A DNA stretch of 64,000 nt from Mangifera indica. Its lineage: Eukaryota; Streptophyta; Magnoliopsida; Sapindales; Anacardiaceae. Of the stretch, positions 24,627 through 45,429 are shown one piece after another (position 1 is the first letter of the stretch; the number at the start of each line of letters is the position of its first letter). The DNA lies in contig NC_058139.1 in NCBI RefSeq assembly GCF_011075055.1, forward strand, positions 14,901,584 through 14,965,583. The letters run 5' to 3'. The translations under genes were made by a program, and so were the position numbers. The notes beneath the pieces were generated by a model that was not told where the DNA came from, did no database searches, and worked only from the letters and a program-made list of their open reading frames with translations.

Positions 24627-27600
24627 TGTTAGACCCCAAGGTACTTTGATGATGATAAAAATTTAAGTTAAAAACACTAACATATGTAAAGAATGTGTTA
24701 AAAATTACTAAATAGATCAAGTGTGGAAAATGTGGGTACAAACCCTATGAATGAGTAGTAGTTTGAAGTGCACGTTCATTCCTAGAGTAAAATTGACAAG
24801 CTCATCAAGTCATGCAGTAACTTATTCTCTCCTTGTTCATGCTTCTAGAAAATTAGATAAACACAAATAAGGTCACGAATGAACGTTCCAAGTACCGAAC
24901 GTTTATGATTAACTATAAGTCACGCATGAAGAAGGTTGCTCGGTACTGATGCACGTTGAATTGTTCAAATGCAATGCATGCAAAAAAACAAGTCAAACCT
25001 ATTGTACCAACCATTCATAAAGTTTTGTACCATCCGTTCGTCTAGATTTGTGAAAAGCACCGAGGATGGTTTGTGTTCATGCTTTTTGTTCATGGTCAAC
25101 ATCAAAGTCAAGGGAACTTAAAGTCAAGCAATCAATACTGATTGTGTATAAGGGTGTGACGACTGTTCCTAGTGTAAAATTCAATCATTAAAGGGCTCAT
25201 TCGTCAACTCGTTTACATCTTCGTTCATGGCTTTTGAATTTTAAAGACTTAAAGCTACAAAGAGACAAGCGACCGTGCATAAGAGAAGTATCAAACATTC
25301 AGCTATGGCATAAGAAATTAAATTCGATTGTTGGAAACTCTGACCAAGGTTAACCTCTAGCCAAAAATGTCAATGCCAATAGTTCTTATTAAGAGTGACG
25401 TCTATTCACCTACACTTTTCAAGAAAAAATGTCACTTTCGAAAGTCAGTGGTTACATTTTCAAATCTAACAACTCTATCATGTTGTCTAACCAGTCTTAC
25501 CTATAAATTAAGCTCATTTGAAGTTAGAAAAGATTACGTATCACTTTGATATTGTAACACTTACAAGTATGTCTCGAGGGTAAGATAATCTTTATACATG
25601 AGTTTATTTAATGTTTGCATGAGTTAGTGCAAATTGAAGGTCAAAGTATAAGTTTTCAGTGACACACGATTGTGTATGAAAAGACCATGTCTATGTGTCA
25701 TGCCACATTAGCGTGATAAAATAGATTTCAAGTAAAATTCAAATTGCACGATGCACAACTATGTGCAGGTGATACACGTCCATGTATGTTGTTGCACGTA
25801 TCAATTTTTGTAAAAGACATGTTATTGTGTTTTAGAGATTATTATTCTAATCCCTAAACTCATGAAGCTTCCTAGAAAAAGAGAGAAAGTGAGAATTTGA
25901 TCATCCAACATTTGTGTGGCAGCCTTGGTAGGGAGATTTCGATGTTGGGGATAGGAGAAAATTAGTAAGAAAGCAACCTACCTATGCACTTAGATTTCTC
26001 GAATTTGAGGTAAGTAAGGATTCGTTTGCTCCTTTCTTGAGTTTTGAAAGGCACTGAATCATTAACTAGGCTCTATTATGTGTACAATGATGTATGTCTT
26101 TAGCATGTTATATTATTCAATTGGATTGAGATGTTGAGTTGTTTATAATCATGTATATCAATAACTGCTGTTGTGATGGATTATTCTTGATGCGATCATA
26201 AGTGTTATATGAGTCTATGGGATCGTAAGTGAATCCACAAATGTATGTTTGGATTAGTGGAAATGTTACAAACTGTTACCATTGTTCTTGAATATTGGTT
26301 TATTAGGGTTGGATTGAATGAGTTGTATAATTTTATAGGTTTTGAGTATCATATAACATGTAGATGGGATGTGAATACATGCTATAGACATATTCTTATG
26401 CTAAAGAACTAAGTAAGCAGTATATGGATGATCATAATAAGAATAGAGATTGAAATTAGGCTCTCTCGATTTGTTGTTATAGTTGCCATAAGACTATGTG
26501 GTATGTATTCAAATCAGATTTTTCCAATATTTTAACAACTGTTGGATGTCGATGATCAGTGAACAATCAATTAAGACATATGGACTTCTCGTGTATAATC
26601 TTAGCACGAATGTGTGTAAGGATAAAATGACCAAAATACACCTGTAAAGATGCGTGACTAAGATAAGTTTAAAAAGGAAAGTATAATAAATAACTAGAGG
26701 GTCACATGTCGATGTGTCCATAAGCACACCCTCATGTATATAGAAAAGTACCACAAAGGGAGAGGCCGCAAGGAAAAGGTCATGTACAAAAGAAAAATGG
26801 GACACACCTTTGTGTGTGTAGAGCAGAATAAAGAAAAAGAGAAATGGAATTAGGCTAAAGATATATGGATGGTCCTCAGCAACAGTACAAAGATCCTAGG
26901 TATACAGTAGTACCTTACGTGCCAAAGAAACTAGTTTAGTAGGGCACGAAATATATATACCTAGGCGAAAACTAAGACAATCCCAAGTTTAATTAAGGTT
27001 CGAGATGCATGCATAGTAGACATCATAGGATCATTACGAGGAGACATCATGAATACATATTCCTTACACTGCCCGCAATAGGACAATGTACTCATAGTAG
27101 AGCCCAATTGAGATATAGTTTGGTGTAGTGAGACAAAAAAATAGCTCACATAACCAAGGTGTCAAATCCCTATTTCGATTCAATCTAATCGACCTAATAT
27201 ATAATTTTAGTTATAGCTTCCAAGTACAAATGTTTTCACCAAGTTAAATATGGCCAGGCTAGATAGGAATCCGAGGAATTGTTCCTTTATGACTAAACGA
27301 GACATAGTTCAATCCAAGAGTTAAAATATATAATTTAAACATTCTCTAGAGTTTAATATGAGCATAAAGATGACAGATATGACCCACCATCAGCCCCATG
27401 GAGTTTAATGCCAACTCCTAATGACACAATTAGTTGGGTCAAGTTTGAGGGCATTTTGGGGATTTAAGTAAATTTTATTAGTAGAGTCTTATACTTATTA
27501 AGTGTTTTGTCATTTACTCTTACTTTTATGAGTGCAAGTACAAGTGATCATGACAGCTGTAAGACAAGCAGTGGTAAGAGGGCATAGAGCAACAATGGCA

Positions 27601-28330
27601 TTTTCATCATTTTTGAATATTAACCTTTTATCAATTTTATTTTATTATTATGAGTTCATTTATGTATTTGACTGCATCTTATTATCTCTTAGTTATGTTT
27701 GAGTTATGACATCTTTTGTATGCTTTAGACTATTATGTGATAATGGTATTTTTGGTATTTTTATAAAGTTTAATAAATGAGGTTTTATTCAGTTATTTCG
27801 TGAATTTATGACATGTTTGGAAATTAAATATATGATCAAAGTAGTCAATTTAGTGACCTCTTCCTTTGGAGGTAGTACTTTTGGAATAGGGTATTTCAGA
27901 TTTATCCTTTAGCTCAAATTCTTCAAAAGTTCAACTACTCTCATTCTCTCCATAAGCATAATTCAAATCCTTGAGAGAACTCTTTGTACTCACTTGTGTA
28001 AATCGATCTTTGAGAGACATTTAAACACAAAAAATCTTATATTCATTCTCTTGCAAGTGAAATTCTAGATAACTATTATATGAGGCGCAATTTTGGACTA
28101 ACTATTGTACAAGTTTCTAGTGCAGTGGAACTTCAAACAGGATGTCCGAGGAAGTGGACATAATAAGCTTATAAGAGAAAACTTCGAATCACTATAAACA
28201 CTGAGTATTTCTAATATCTCATTTTTTTAATTTTTGCTCATATTCATTATTGTTTTAAAATTTATACTTGTGCATTAAAATTTGTTAAAGAACTTATTCA
28301 TCCCTCTTTAGCTTCATTTTAGCCATCAAA
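24627..28330 (+). mobile_element. Copia (SIRE/Maximus-like) solo LTR, split by another LTR
   Basis: It starts TGTTAGACCCCAAGGTACTT then TGATGATGATAAAA, the typical opening of SIRE-type LTRs. After the insertion at 25553-27898 it resumes with the equally typical 3' half: TTGGACTAACTATTGTACAA, TCTAGTGCAGTGGAACTTC, GTCCGAGGAAGTGGACATAA, AATCACTATAAACACTGAG, and ends near TTATTCATCCCTCTTTAGC, ATTTTAGCCATCA. No internal gag-pol is present, so this is a solo LTR of about 1.35 kb before the insertion. The exact 3' end is uncertain by a few bases. Identification is from recognising the motif order. Confidence 0.7.
25553..27898 (+). mobile_element. Ty3/gypsy-type solo LTR, 2.35 kb, nested in the copia LTR
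   Basis: It starts TGTAACACTTACAAGTATGT and ends GGAATAGGGTATTTCA. The flanks are GATAT (25548-25552) and GATTT (27899-27903), a 5-bp target duplication with one change. Long LTRs that begin TGTAACA are characteristic of Tekay/del-type chromovirus elements. Internal domains are absent. A reverse-oriented broken copy occurs at 2074-5272, and a diverged same-orientation relative probably lies at 42750-44560. It contains repeated phrases such as ACACGTCCATGTATGTTGTT and CACACGATTGTGTATG. Open frames in it (26509-26805, 26961-27149) are not genes. Confidence 0.7.
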
Positions 28331-28346
28331 AGGTTTTTCAAAATCT

Positions 28347-28475
28347 AAATTGATGCTTACCATAAGAGCGCATACAATTATTCTTTGAATAAGTTAACAT
28401 CATTCTACTAAAAAAGAACAAAACTTATTGTTAATAGAAGTCTACCATTATAATAATATTTGTAGAATAGTCATA
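28347..28475. repeat. right copy of the direct repeat flanking the copia solo LTR
   Basis: The ordered blocks AATTGATGCTTACCATAAGA, GCGCATACAATTATTCTTTG, TTAACATCATTCTAC, ACTTATTGTTAATAGAAG and AATATTTGTAGAATAGTC match 24418-24626. Confidence 0.8.
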
Positions 28476-28519
28476 AATTATGAATGAAATAACTATTTTG
28501 ATTCTTAAGTATAAATGAA

Positions 28520-29961
28520 TAGAGATGGCAATTCGACCCATACCCTTCGGGGATAAGAATGGAGATAAGGATGACTAAAATTTTTATAGTCATAAACAAG
28601 TTGGAGATGAGGATAAATATACCCTTGACTCATCCCCACCTTGAACTGTCCCTTACCCTACATATTTGTTAAATCTTTATATATTAAATTATTTCTAAAA
28701 ATTTTGAATTATTATAAATATGTTCTAATATATAATAAATATTACATTATTTTTTTAACAGAGATGAAGAAGGAAAAGTATGAGAAATTTTGTGTGTAGG
28801 GATATGGAAGGGAAACAGAGAGAAATTTCCCATAGAAAGGGGAGTAAGACTCCATGTTATTAGGATTAAATTATTGGCCAAAAGACTCATTCCCACCCAA
28901 GGTATAGTGTAATTTCAAACTCACACAATCTAACTTTTAAAAATCTAAAATTCTATCTATAAACTAAAATCTATTAAAATTTTTAGTTAGTATTAAAAGT
29001 AAAATCGTCATTTTAATAATAATATTAAAAAAACTAAAATTTTATTTCCTTTTCAAACCATAGTTTTAGAAACTAATAATTTCCCCCTTGATCTCATATA
29101 TTTTAATTTTAAAAAATGACTCCTCCCCCCAACTCTAGGGTTTTATACTTTTTTAAGTTTTTTTCTAGCTAACCTCAAAAATGTTTTGAAACTTTATTTC
29201 ACCCCTATATAGTTTTTGTCTTTTGCCCTTTTTTTGGTGATCTTCTCTCACCGTCTCCAACCACTTCTCTGTCTGGGATCAAGCCGTCATTAGCCTAACA
29301 TCCTTCTCCAACAAGATGGCGATGTGATTATTCTCCGTTGAAGGTGATTTCTCTACAGTCTCTCGTCCTCATCTCTCTCTCGATATTGTTGATAGATGGA
29401 GGAAGAAAGTGAGCAGATGACAAGAGAGAGACAACGAGATCTCTGAGAGGTGAAGAGTTTGATGGCAGTTGTCTAGACCGAGATCTTCAAGAGGTGAAGA
29501 TCTTTGTGGACCAAGATCTCCGATTTTCGTCTAAATTCAAACTCGAGCAAGACAAGATCAACATTGGTTTGACTTAGGCTAAAGAGGAGGTCAAAGATGG
29601 TAGAAAGGGATGCCAGAAAGTGAAGTTCAAAAGGGGGTCAAACTGAATTTCTAAAAGTTTTGGGGGACGACTGAAATGGAAAAAAGATGGAAATTGTAGA
29701 TAGAAGAAAATGTGACTTTTAAAAACTTAAAAATTTTAGGTAGAGATAAAGTTGTTATTTTTAAAACTTGAAAAATATTATTTTTAAAATGATGATTATA
29801 CTCTTAATCCTAAATGAAAAATTTAACAGAAATTGACTCATAAGTGAGATTTTAGATTTTTAAAAATTAGTAAATATGAGTTTAAACTTACACTATATCT
29901 TGGGTGAAAATAAGTCTTTTGACATAAATTATTCCACCCCTTTCCACCTTTGCCATCTCTA
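28520..29961. mobile_element. hAT-type DNA transposon, perfect 8-bp TSD
   Basis: Ends are TAGAGATGGCAA (28520) and its inverse TTGCCATCTCTA (29961). They are flanked by identical TAAATGAA at 28512-28519 and 29962-29969, the 8-bp duplication expected of hAT elements. The left subterminal region reads CGACCCATACCCTTCGGGGA, also usual for this group. There is no transposase. Without the nested MULE (28875-29924) the element is about 390 bp, MITE-sized. Confidence 0.85.
28875..29924. mobile_element. MULE nested in the hAT element, perfect 9-bp TSD
   Basis: The long imperfect terminal inverted repeats start GGCCAAAAGACTCATTCCCA then CCCAAGGTATAGTGTAA on the left, and, reverse-complemented, TGTCAAAAGACTTATTTTCA then CCCAAGATATAGTGTAA on the right. 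They extend about 80 bp, down to TTTTTAAAAATCTAAAAT. TAAATTATT flanks both sides (28866-28874 and 29925-29933). The middle (about 29150-29650) is much richer in G and C and could be captured host sequence (for example AAGATCTTTGTGGACCAAGA), but shows no long open frame. Confidence 0.85.
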
Positions 29962-30291
29962 TAAATGAACCATCCACTAGGCTTATGTAAGTTAAAATTA
30001 GAGAATTTGGGTTAATGGCTTAAACACCAAAATGTAATTATCTGGTTTATAATATCTGATGACTCAATATACCGAAAGGAAAAAGAAAAAGGAAAAATAT
30101 AAGAAAGAGTATCGTATCTGTACCATTTATTAACCGGGCAATCTGATTTTAGACTAGTCCTATATTTATTCCTTTTCTTCTCTCCGCTTGGTGACCCCCT
30201 TCTCTTCCTTTTCTACTGGGGTCGCCACAAATTCACCTATCAATTTACTTTCTTTCATCTTGATTCTTCTGAGATCATCAAAATTCCAAAC

Positions 30292-39115
<8,824 letters not shown>

Positions 39116-41868
39116 GAGCAGCAATTAGTTACAGGTTTTGGATTTGTGGAAATTTCTTAGTGCTTGATCTGTAGCCCATCTTTTTTTTCTTGATGTTCCA
39201 TAAAATTGTTCTTTTTTTTTTTTTTCCCCTTTCAATTACTTTTAAAATTAGAGAAGAGGCCCCACATTCCTTGAAAAATAAGGAGATCACATATCATTCT
39301 TTGGGGTATCTGGAGGAATTTGCTTCCTTGGAAAGAAATAAGAGATAAAAGTTTAGTAGAATTTGAGTCAGGAAAGGAAGGAAATGTAACTTAGAGACAT
39401 GTCAACTTTAGAAGTGAGCCAATCTTGAAGATATAATGATAGAGGTTTTTTAATGACCCTTGTATCTGGCCAGGTAAGAGGTTGTGTTTTGTGTAATCTG
39501 AATTTTAAGTTTTATATATACATATATACACACACACTCAGTGCTCTTAGTTTAAAAGGAGTCAGATTTGTTTAGTTTGAGTTTTGCATCTCACAGTCAG
39601 CTTATTTTTTCTCCAAATTTATATTTCATAATTTTAAGTCTTTTTGTCTGTATTTTTATGATGATATACTGAATGACCGTGTTTGGCTCATGTTCATTTT
39701 TAATAAGATGAGACAGACCCTCATGCATACCCCATCTAAGCATATTTCAAACCTTCATGTTTTGTTGCAATGAGGAAAACAATTTAATTTCTTCAAAACT
39801 CTTTTTCCAACCACTGATCAGACTAAGTTGAGGTACGTATGGATTCAGAACAGTGGCCAATGAGCTAACCTTTCTATTCTAGTTTCCCTCTTCATGTACA
39901 CAACAAATGTGAGGGCTAGATAGTCATTACCCAACTATTAAGCATGTGCATGAAAGAGCTCAATGGGTTCTTCATTGCAACTGCATCCATTAAAACTTAC
40001 TTGATAACGCAGCAGTGAAAGTTCATCTCACGATATTGACTCGAAAACCTATAAATATGAGTATTTTCAAGCCTTGATCAAACCAATACAGCTAGAGATC
40101 GATGCAGCCTCTCCCTAACATCCTAATATAAATTTGCATAAAATTTGACCAATATCAATCTCGCTATTCTATCAATCACCCATCAACAATTCCGTTCTCA
40201 TTACTCCATAACTTAAAAAACTATAAACTTTAGTCAACAATTCTATTTACATGGTTAAAAGGTTAAACCTAACACTGCAAAGCTAAAATTAGACCTCTTC
40301 CAAGTCAAAACTTAAAACCAAAAGTGAAATAAACCTGTCACGTCTCCATCATACTCTAATATCAAGGCTCACCAAATTCAATTTTGGCTGTAAACAATAT
40401 GTAGGCGTAACCAAACCAAAAGTGAATTATAGTTTTTCAATTTGAATATTGAAAAAAATATCACTTTTTTAAGTTGTCTATACAATTTTGTCATACCTTT
40501 TTTTTTAATTAAATATTTATTTTACTTTATTAGCTAAATACTTAAATTATCCTGGTCTTCATCTTGTTGTGAATAATACAATAGATGATAAACAGAAGAA
40601 TTTTTTATTGTAAACAGTAACAGTAAGTGATAACTAGTAATATTTTATACAAATATTATTGTAAACAATATAATAAACAATAAATAGTAGAAATCGCTTA
40701 TCATAAATAGTAGCATTTAGCAATAAACAATAGTATTTTATACAAACACTATTGTAAATAGTATATATACGATAAACAGTAAAAATTGTCTACTGTAAAC
40801 AGTAACAATATGTAATAAACAATAACATTTTATACAAAAAGTCTATAATGAACAATATAATAGATGATAAACAGTTGAAATCACATACTCTAAACAATAC
40901 AGTAGGTAATAAATAGTATCATTATACGAATTTAAACTTTGATTATAATAGAGGTATTTTAAATGCTATAAAGCTTTTATAGTATAATTGTTATGTATAT
41001 AAAAAGTGTGATAAAATTGTATAGAGGAGCCAATTTATGTTTTTTTTTTTCAATATCCTTATCAATTTGTACTTTGGTTTGCTTTTATTTTTCTTGTTTT
41101 TGTTTAATCTTTCTTTATCATAGGATATGATATAGTTGTGTTTATGCATATGATCAACCAAAGAGATTTCAGTTTATGACACTTTTTATATATACTTTAC
41201 TTTAAATACATAAGGGTTTGTCTTATTAAAATTTGGAATTAAAAGCTTATGATGAATCAAATACAGTTTATATAAATTATTTGTATTCTTATATTAATCA
41301 TTGTTTTATCAATATAAATGAATAGATTTAAAGTCATGCTGATATATTATAATAGTGTGTACATTTTCATAATCATTTATTCAATTATAATAGTATAAAT
41401 TAAGAGTAATCGTTTAAACTGGTTGAATTAATCAAATCATATACTATTAAAGTAATCAGTTTGATTTAGAAATAATTGGAAATTTCATAAAAATTAAATT
41501 CATATAAACCCTGGAAAATTATCATTCTAATAATTACCTTAAATCACGTCAAAAGACAAATTAGTTAGAATTTGAATTTGATCTCAATTGCACAATCTAC
41601 AAGTGTTCCCAAGGGATTTTGAGAGAATCAGTTTAACTGATAGGGAACAGAGGTGAGCTTCAAATTTCTTTCCTTCTAGGTGGAAGGAAATTATGAGATT
41701 AAAAGTAATGAATTTGGGTTAAGGTAGACTCCAATTTACTCCCTTACACTTCATCATTTTCGTGTACCCACAAATGCATAAGGATATTTCTCTCATTTTC
41801 ATGTTAATATTGACTTTGTAACAACGTGGGATGATATTTAGATGTAGCTAAGTAAGAAGATTAAAGAA
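39116..41868. other. 3' flank of SEC23 and intergenic, no gene seen
   Basis: Probable SEC23 3' UTR in the first few hundred bases (T-rich 39180-39240). After that there is AT-rich sequence with a TATATACA/CACACA stretch near 39515 and the tandem repeat at 40550-40935. No coding motif. Confidence 0.5.
40550..40935. repeat. tandem repeat, about 92-bp unit, about 4 copies
   Basis: The landmark TATTTTATACAAA recurs at 40641, 40734, 40826 (CATTTTATACAAA) and about 40918 (decayed), a spacing of 92-93 bp. Each unit contains several AAACAATA/AAACAGTA submotifs (for example GATAAACAGT), so the unit itself arose from a shorter repeat. Confidence 0.8.
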
Positions 41869-42494
41869 GCCAAAAGATTATTCTCCATCTTTTAAAGTTT
41901 TAAAAAATTAAATTTTTATACGACATTTTTTTTGTTAGTAAATTTCATTAAATAAATAGATAAAAAAGTTATTTTATATAGATTTTTCTATTTTTTTTTA
42001 TTTTCTTTGTTTCCTTTATTCTTTTCAGCTTTCTTTTCCTTTTCTTTCTTATTTTTTCTATTTTCTGTTTTCAAAAGTTTTAAGGAAAAAATTGTAATTT
42101 TTAAAAATATTAGAAATGTTAATGAAAATTTTAGGGGTTTTTAAAAATTGGAAAAAATTCAAAGTGTCTTTCAGTAATTTCAAAAATAATAGTTAAATCC
42201 TCAAAAAATTTACTAAAAGACAATGTTTTAGAACTAGTTAAAGTTTTGATATCATTTAGAAGTTTTAAGTGATAAATTTTTAAGTTGGTAAAGATATATT
42301 AGTAATTTGACATTTATTTTAAATGTTAACAATAGTTTTGTAATTTTAATAAAAATAACAAAACAATCATTTTTAGAAAACTAAACAGATTGATAAATAG
42401 AACTAGATAACAAGTGAGAATTTGTCTTTTTGAAGTTTAAAGGGTAAGAATTTGTTGCTTCATCAAATTGTGGGTAGGAAATAGTCATTCGACT
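41869..42494. mobile_element. candidate MULE-type MITE, 626 bp
   Basis: Ends are GCCAAAAGATTATTCTCCAT (left) and, reverse-complemented, AGTCGAATGACTATTTCCTA (right), similar in wording to the termini at 28875-29924. Flanks are ATTAAAGAA (41860-41868) and ATTTAAGAA (42495-42503), a 9-bp duplication with one change. The interior is AT-rich and non-coding. Confidence 0.6.
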
Positions 42495-45029
42495 ATTTAA
42501 GAAATAGGAAGTTAAACGGTTGTTTTAGAGGATAAACGTTGATTAAGCAGGCGCCAAGTGAGTGAATCAAATAATGTGTCACATCATATTCAATTTAAGA
42601 GGTGAATGGTTGTTTTATTGAGACAATTACCCATTCTAACAATCATTTGATTCAAATTTCCATAAAAAGTGACATAATTTGCATGATCTTATTAGTCTCA
42701 TAACATGCCGAAGTCACTCATAACATTTCTTTTAAAAATTCCAACATCTAGAGACCAGATTTTAGGGTGATTGTTATTAGAATATTGGATTGACATCAAA
42801 ATCATCAACGTCAAATCCATGTAAGTAGGATAATTTCATGTATGTTCAAGGGATATTTTGGTCATTTTACTAGATTAGATTTTTACTCTAAAATAAGTGG
42901 GGCTAAAATTAGAGTTAATTTGAAATTTTGATCAGATGTACAACCATGCATGAAGAATGCATGATTGTATATTGATCACCACGCGAGCTACCATGCTAAC
43001 AAAAATATTAAGATGTACATGCATACATCCTTAAGATGTAAGACTATACATTGTGATTGTATATGAGTCTTGTTTAAGTTTGAATTCTAGAATACAAAGG
43101 AAAACATGGGATCATATATATGGCTCTTTTTCCTAAAAAACTTAATTGCCTCCTATTGACTAAAATAAAGAGGAAACAAGTCTTAGATAAAGAAGAGTCA
43201 TCCAACCATTAGAATGAAGAGTTCTAATGAGAGTGAAGGTTACAACGATTGGGAAAAAAAGAAACATCGTTGGCAAACTTTGCTTAGTGTCCAAGTAAGT
43301 GAGAGAAGATGCTTAGATAAAAGAACCCACAGGAATCAAAGTAACCATAGGTTTAAAGACTAAAATTTGATTGTTGGAATGTTGGATGTAATTGTGTTAA
43401 ATTAGAAATTGAATAACACAAAGAAATCTAACCATGAATGGCTAGAAATTTGTTTTCCAAAGCATCATGTACGACCATGATAAGGAAAGTCATGGTCGTA
43501 CATTGACATGTGAACAAAAAAATCTAGAGGGATATGTGCCTATGCATCTATAAGTGTACACCCATACTTCACTTCTTAAGAAATCGAATCGTCAATGAAT
43601 GAGTGTACGATGAAAACATACAATTGTTCATGACTTGAAAATAAACCATTGACATCATGTACATTTGTACATGCAGATAAGTATGGTCATACATGACAAG
43701 GAATTAAGATAGTGCCTTAAGCTTTTTGAGGAAGAAGAAGAGGAATAGTAACCTTACAATGCACAAACATACACTTGAAAGAATCATGCCCATACATAGA
43801 TGAATGTAGCATGTACCCTAATGAAGTCTTGAACGTGAGCGTAAATGTGTTTTGATGGAGTTTATTCGTACATAGTCAAATACACAACCGTAAATGGACG
43901 AGATTGTGCACACCCATGACTTGGTTATGTAAAAACCATATGCCAATTGATTTTAAATGATTTGGAATAAGAATTAAGGTCCATTAAAGTGTTGAGAAGT
44001 GCCTTAGAGATATTGATACCAATCTGACACATAAAGATGATAGATTAACCCATGTAGAGATAAAAAAATAAGATAAAAAACCGAAATAGTTTTAAGTGAT
44101 TAGGCATCGATAAGGATTTGAAAATCCTCAAAGATTTGAGAAGAGCCAATACTTATGAGACATAGAGTTATGAGATTATAGGTCTTGAAACACTCGTAGT
44201 TAAAGTATAATTTGTTGATTAGTGTCCTTAGATAAAGAGAAAATTGTCAAAACTACGTGTTTGTTAATTAACCTAGGATTTACCAAGACATAGATAGTTT
44301 ATCGATTAGAGTCTATAGATTGAGACATCAAGACTACGAAACTGTTGATTGACAAAGAAATAGTACAACTAGAACTAAAGAGCCTTGGAAATTGATTGAT
44401 TAATCGTAAGATAAATTACTCCTACTTATTGAGTATTTTTCACTCATTTTATTCCTTCTGGTTTTATGGGTGTGAGACATAAAAGTGACAGTGATGAGAT
44501 GACTGACCAATGATAGAATGACATGCAGTGAATAAACTCATAGGATTCTATTGACATTACCCATATAATTAGATATCAAGAATCTTTAAAAGCATGTCAA
44601 AAATTTTACTAATCAAATCTCATTCTCTTTACCCAAAAATAAAATCTAATTTTTAAATTAAATCAATAACAATTGAAATAATTACATCTATATAATGATA
44701 AAATTATTTTTAATATGTAAAGATTTCAAATAATAATGATATTTGTTATTTAATATTTCTTCAATTCACTATTAATGACTACACAAACATTTTTCTAAAT
44801 ATTCGTATCAATTCTAATTAATTCAAATTAGTTTTTTTGCCAATCTGAATATAATTTGATTAAATTTGGAATCATATTGAATTTCATGTAAAAAAAAATT
44901 GACGTTAAACCAATTTTTTTGATATCATAAAATTATTAAATTAACAGATCATATTAAAAATGGTCAATTTTATTGTTAAACTTATTATTATCCAAAATAA
45001 TACAAAAACCTCTATCTCAGATATATCAA
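42495..45029. other. intergenic; probable decayed gypsy-type LTR, no gene
   Basis: About 42750-44560 has the same style as the LTR at 25553-27898: many CATACA/TGTACATGCA phrases, then toward the end TTGAGTATTTTTCACTCATT then GGGTGTGAGACATAAAAGTGAC, comparable with TTAAGTGTTTTGTCATTTAC then GAGTGCAAGTACAAGTGATC. I take it as an old relative in plus orientation. No open frame of interest. Confidence 0.35.
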
Positions 45030-45429
45030 TGGGTTAGGTCGGGCTGGCTCCTGCTCGGCCCATCAGGCTAATGGGCTAGGCTGAACTCTATGCCCATACA
45101 GTAATAAGCCTTCGCGTTAGGCTAGCCTATTAATGTTTGAAAACCCAAGACCCGATCCTATATATGTCTGGCTAAGCCAAGCCGACTCGTTTAAACAATA
45201 TTTTTTAAAAAAATTGTAATTAAAATTTTTAAACATAAATTATTTTTCAATTATTAAAACCGAGAACAGTACCCTGAATATTTTATTTATAATCCCTCAT
45301 GGCAAAGGAATACCGCGATTATATGATGAAAAATATTATAAGTTCATAATCTAGTACAAATAAATTAATTTACATATTATATAAATTACAAAACATAAAT
45401 AAAATATATATACTATATTATTTATCTAT

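Noticed and set aside
26509..27149. Minus-strand frames of 98 and 62 codons
   Set aside because: Inside the gypsy-type solo LTR; no domain.
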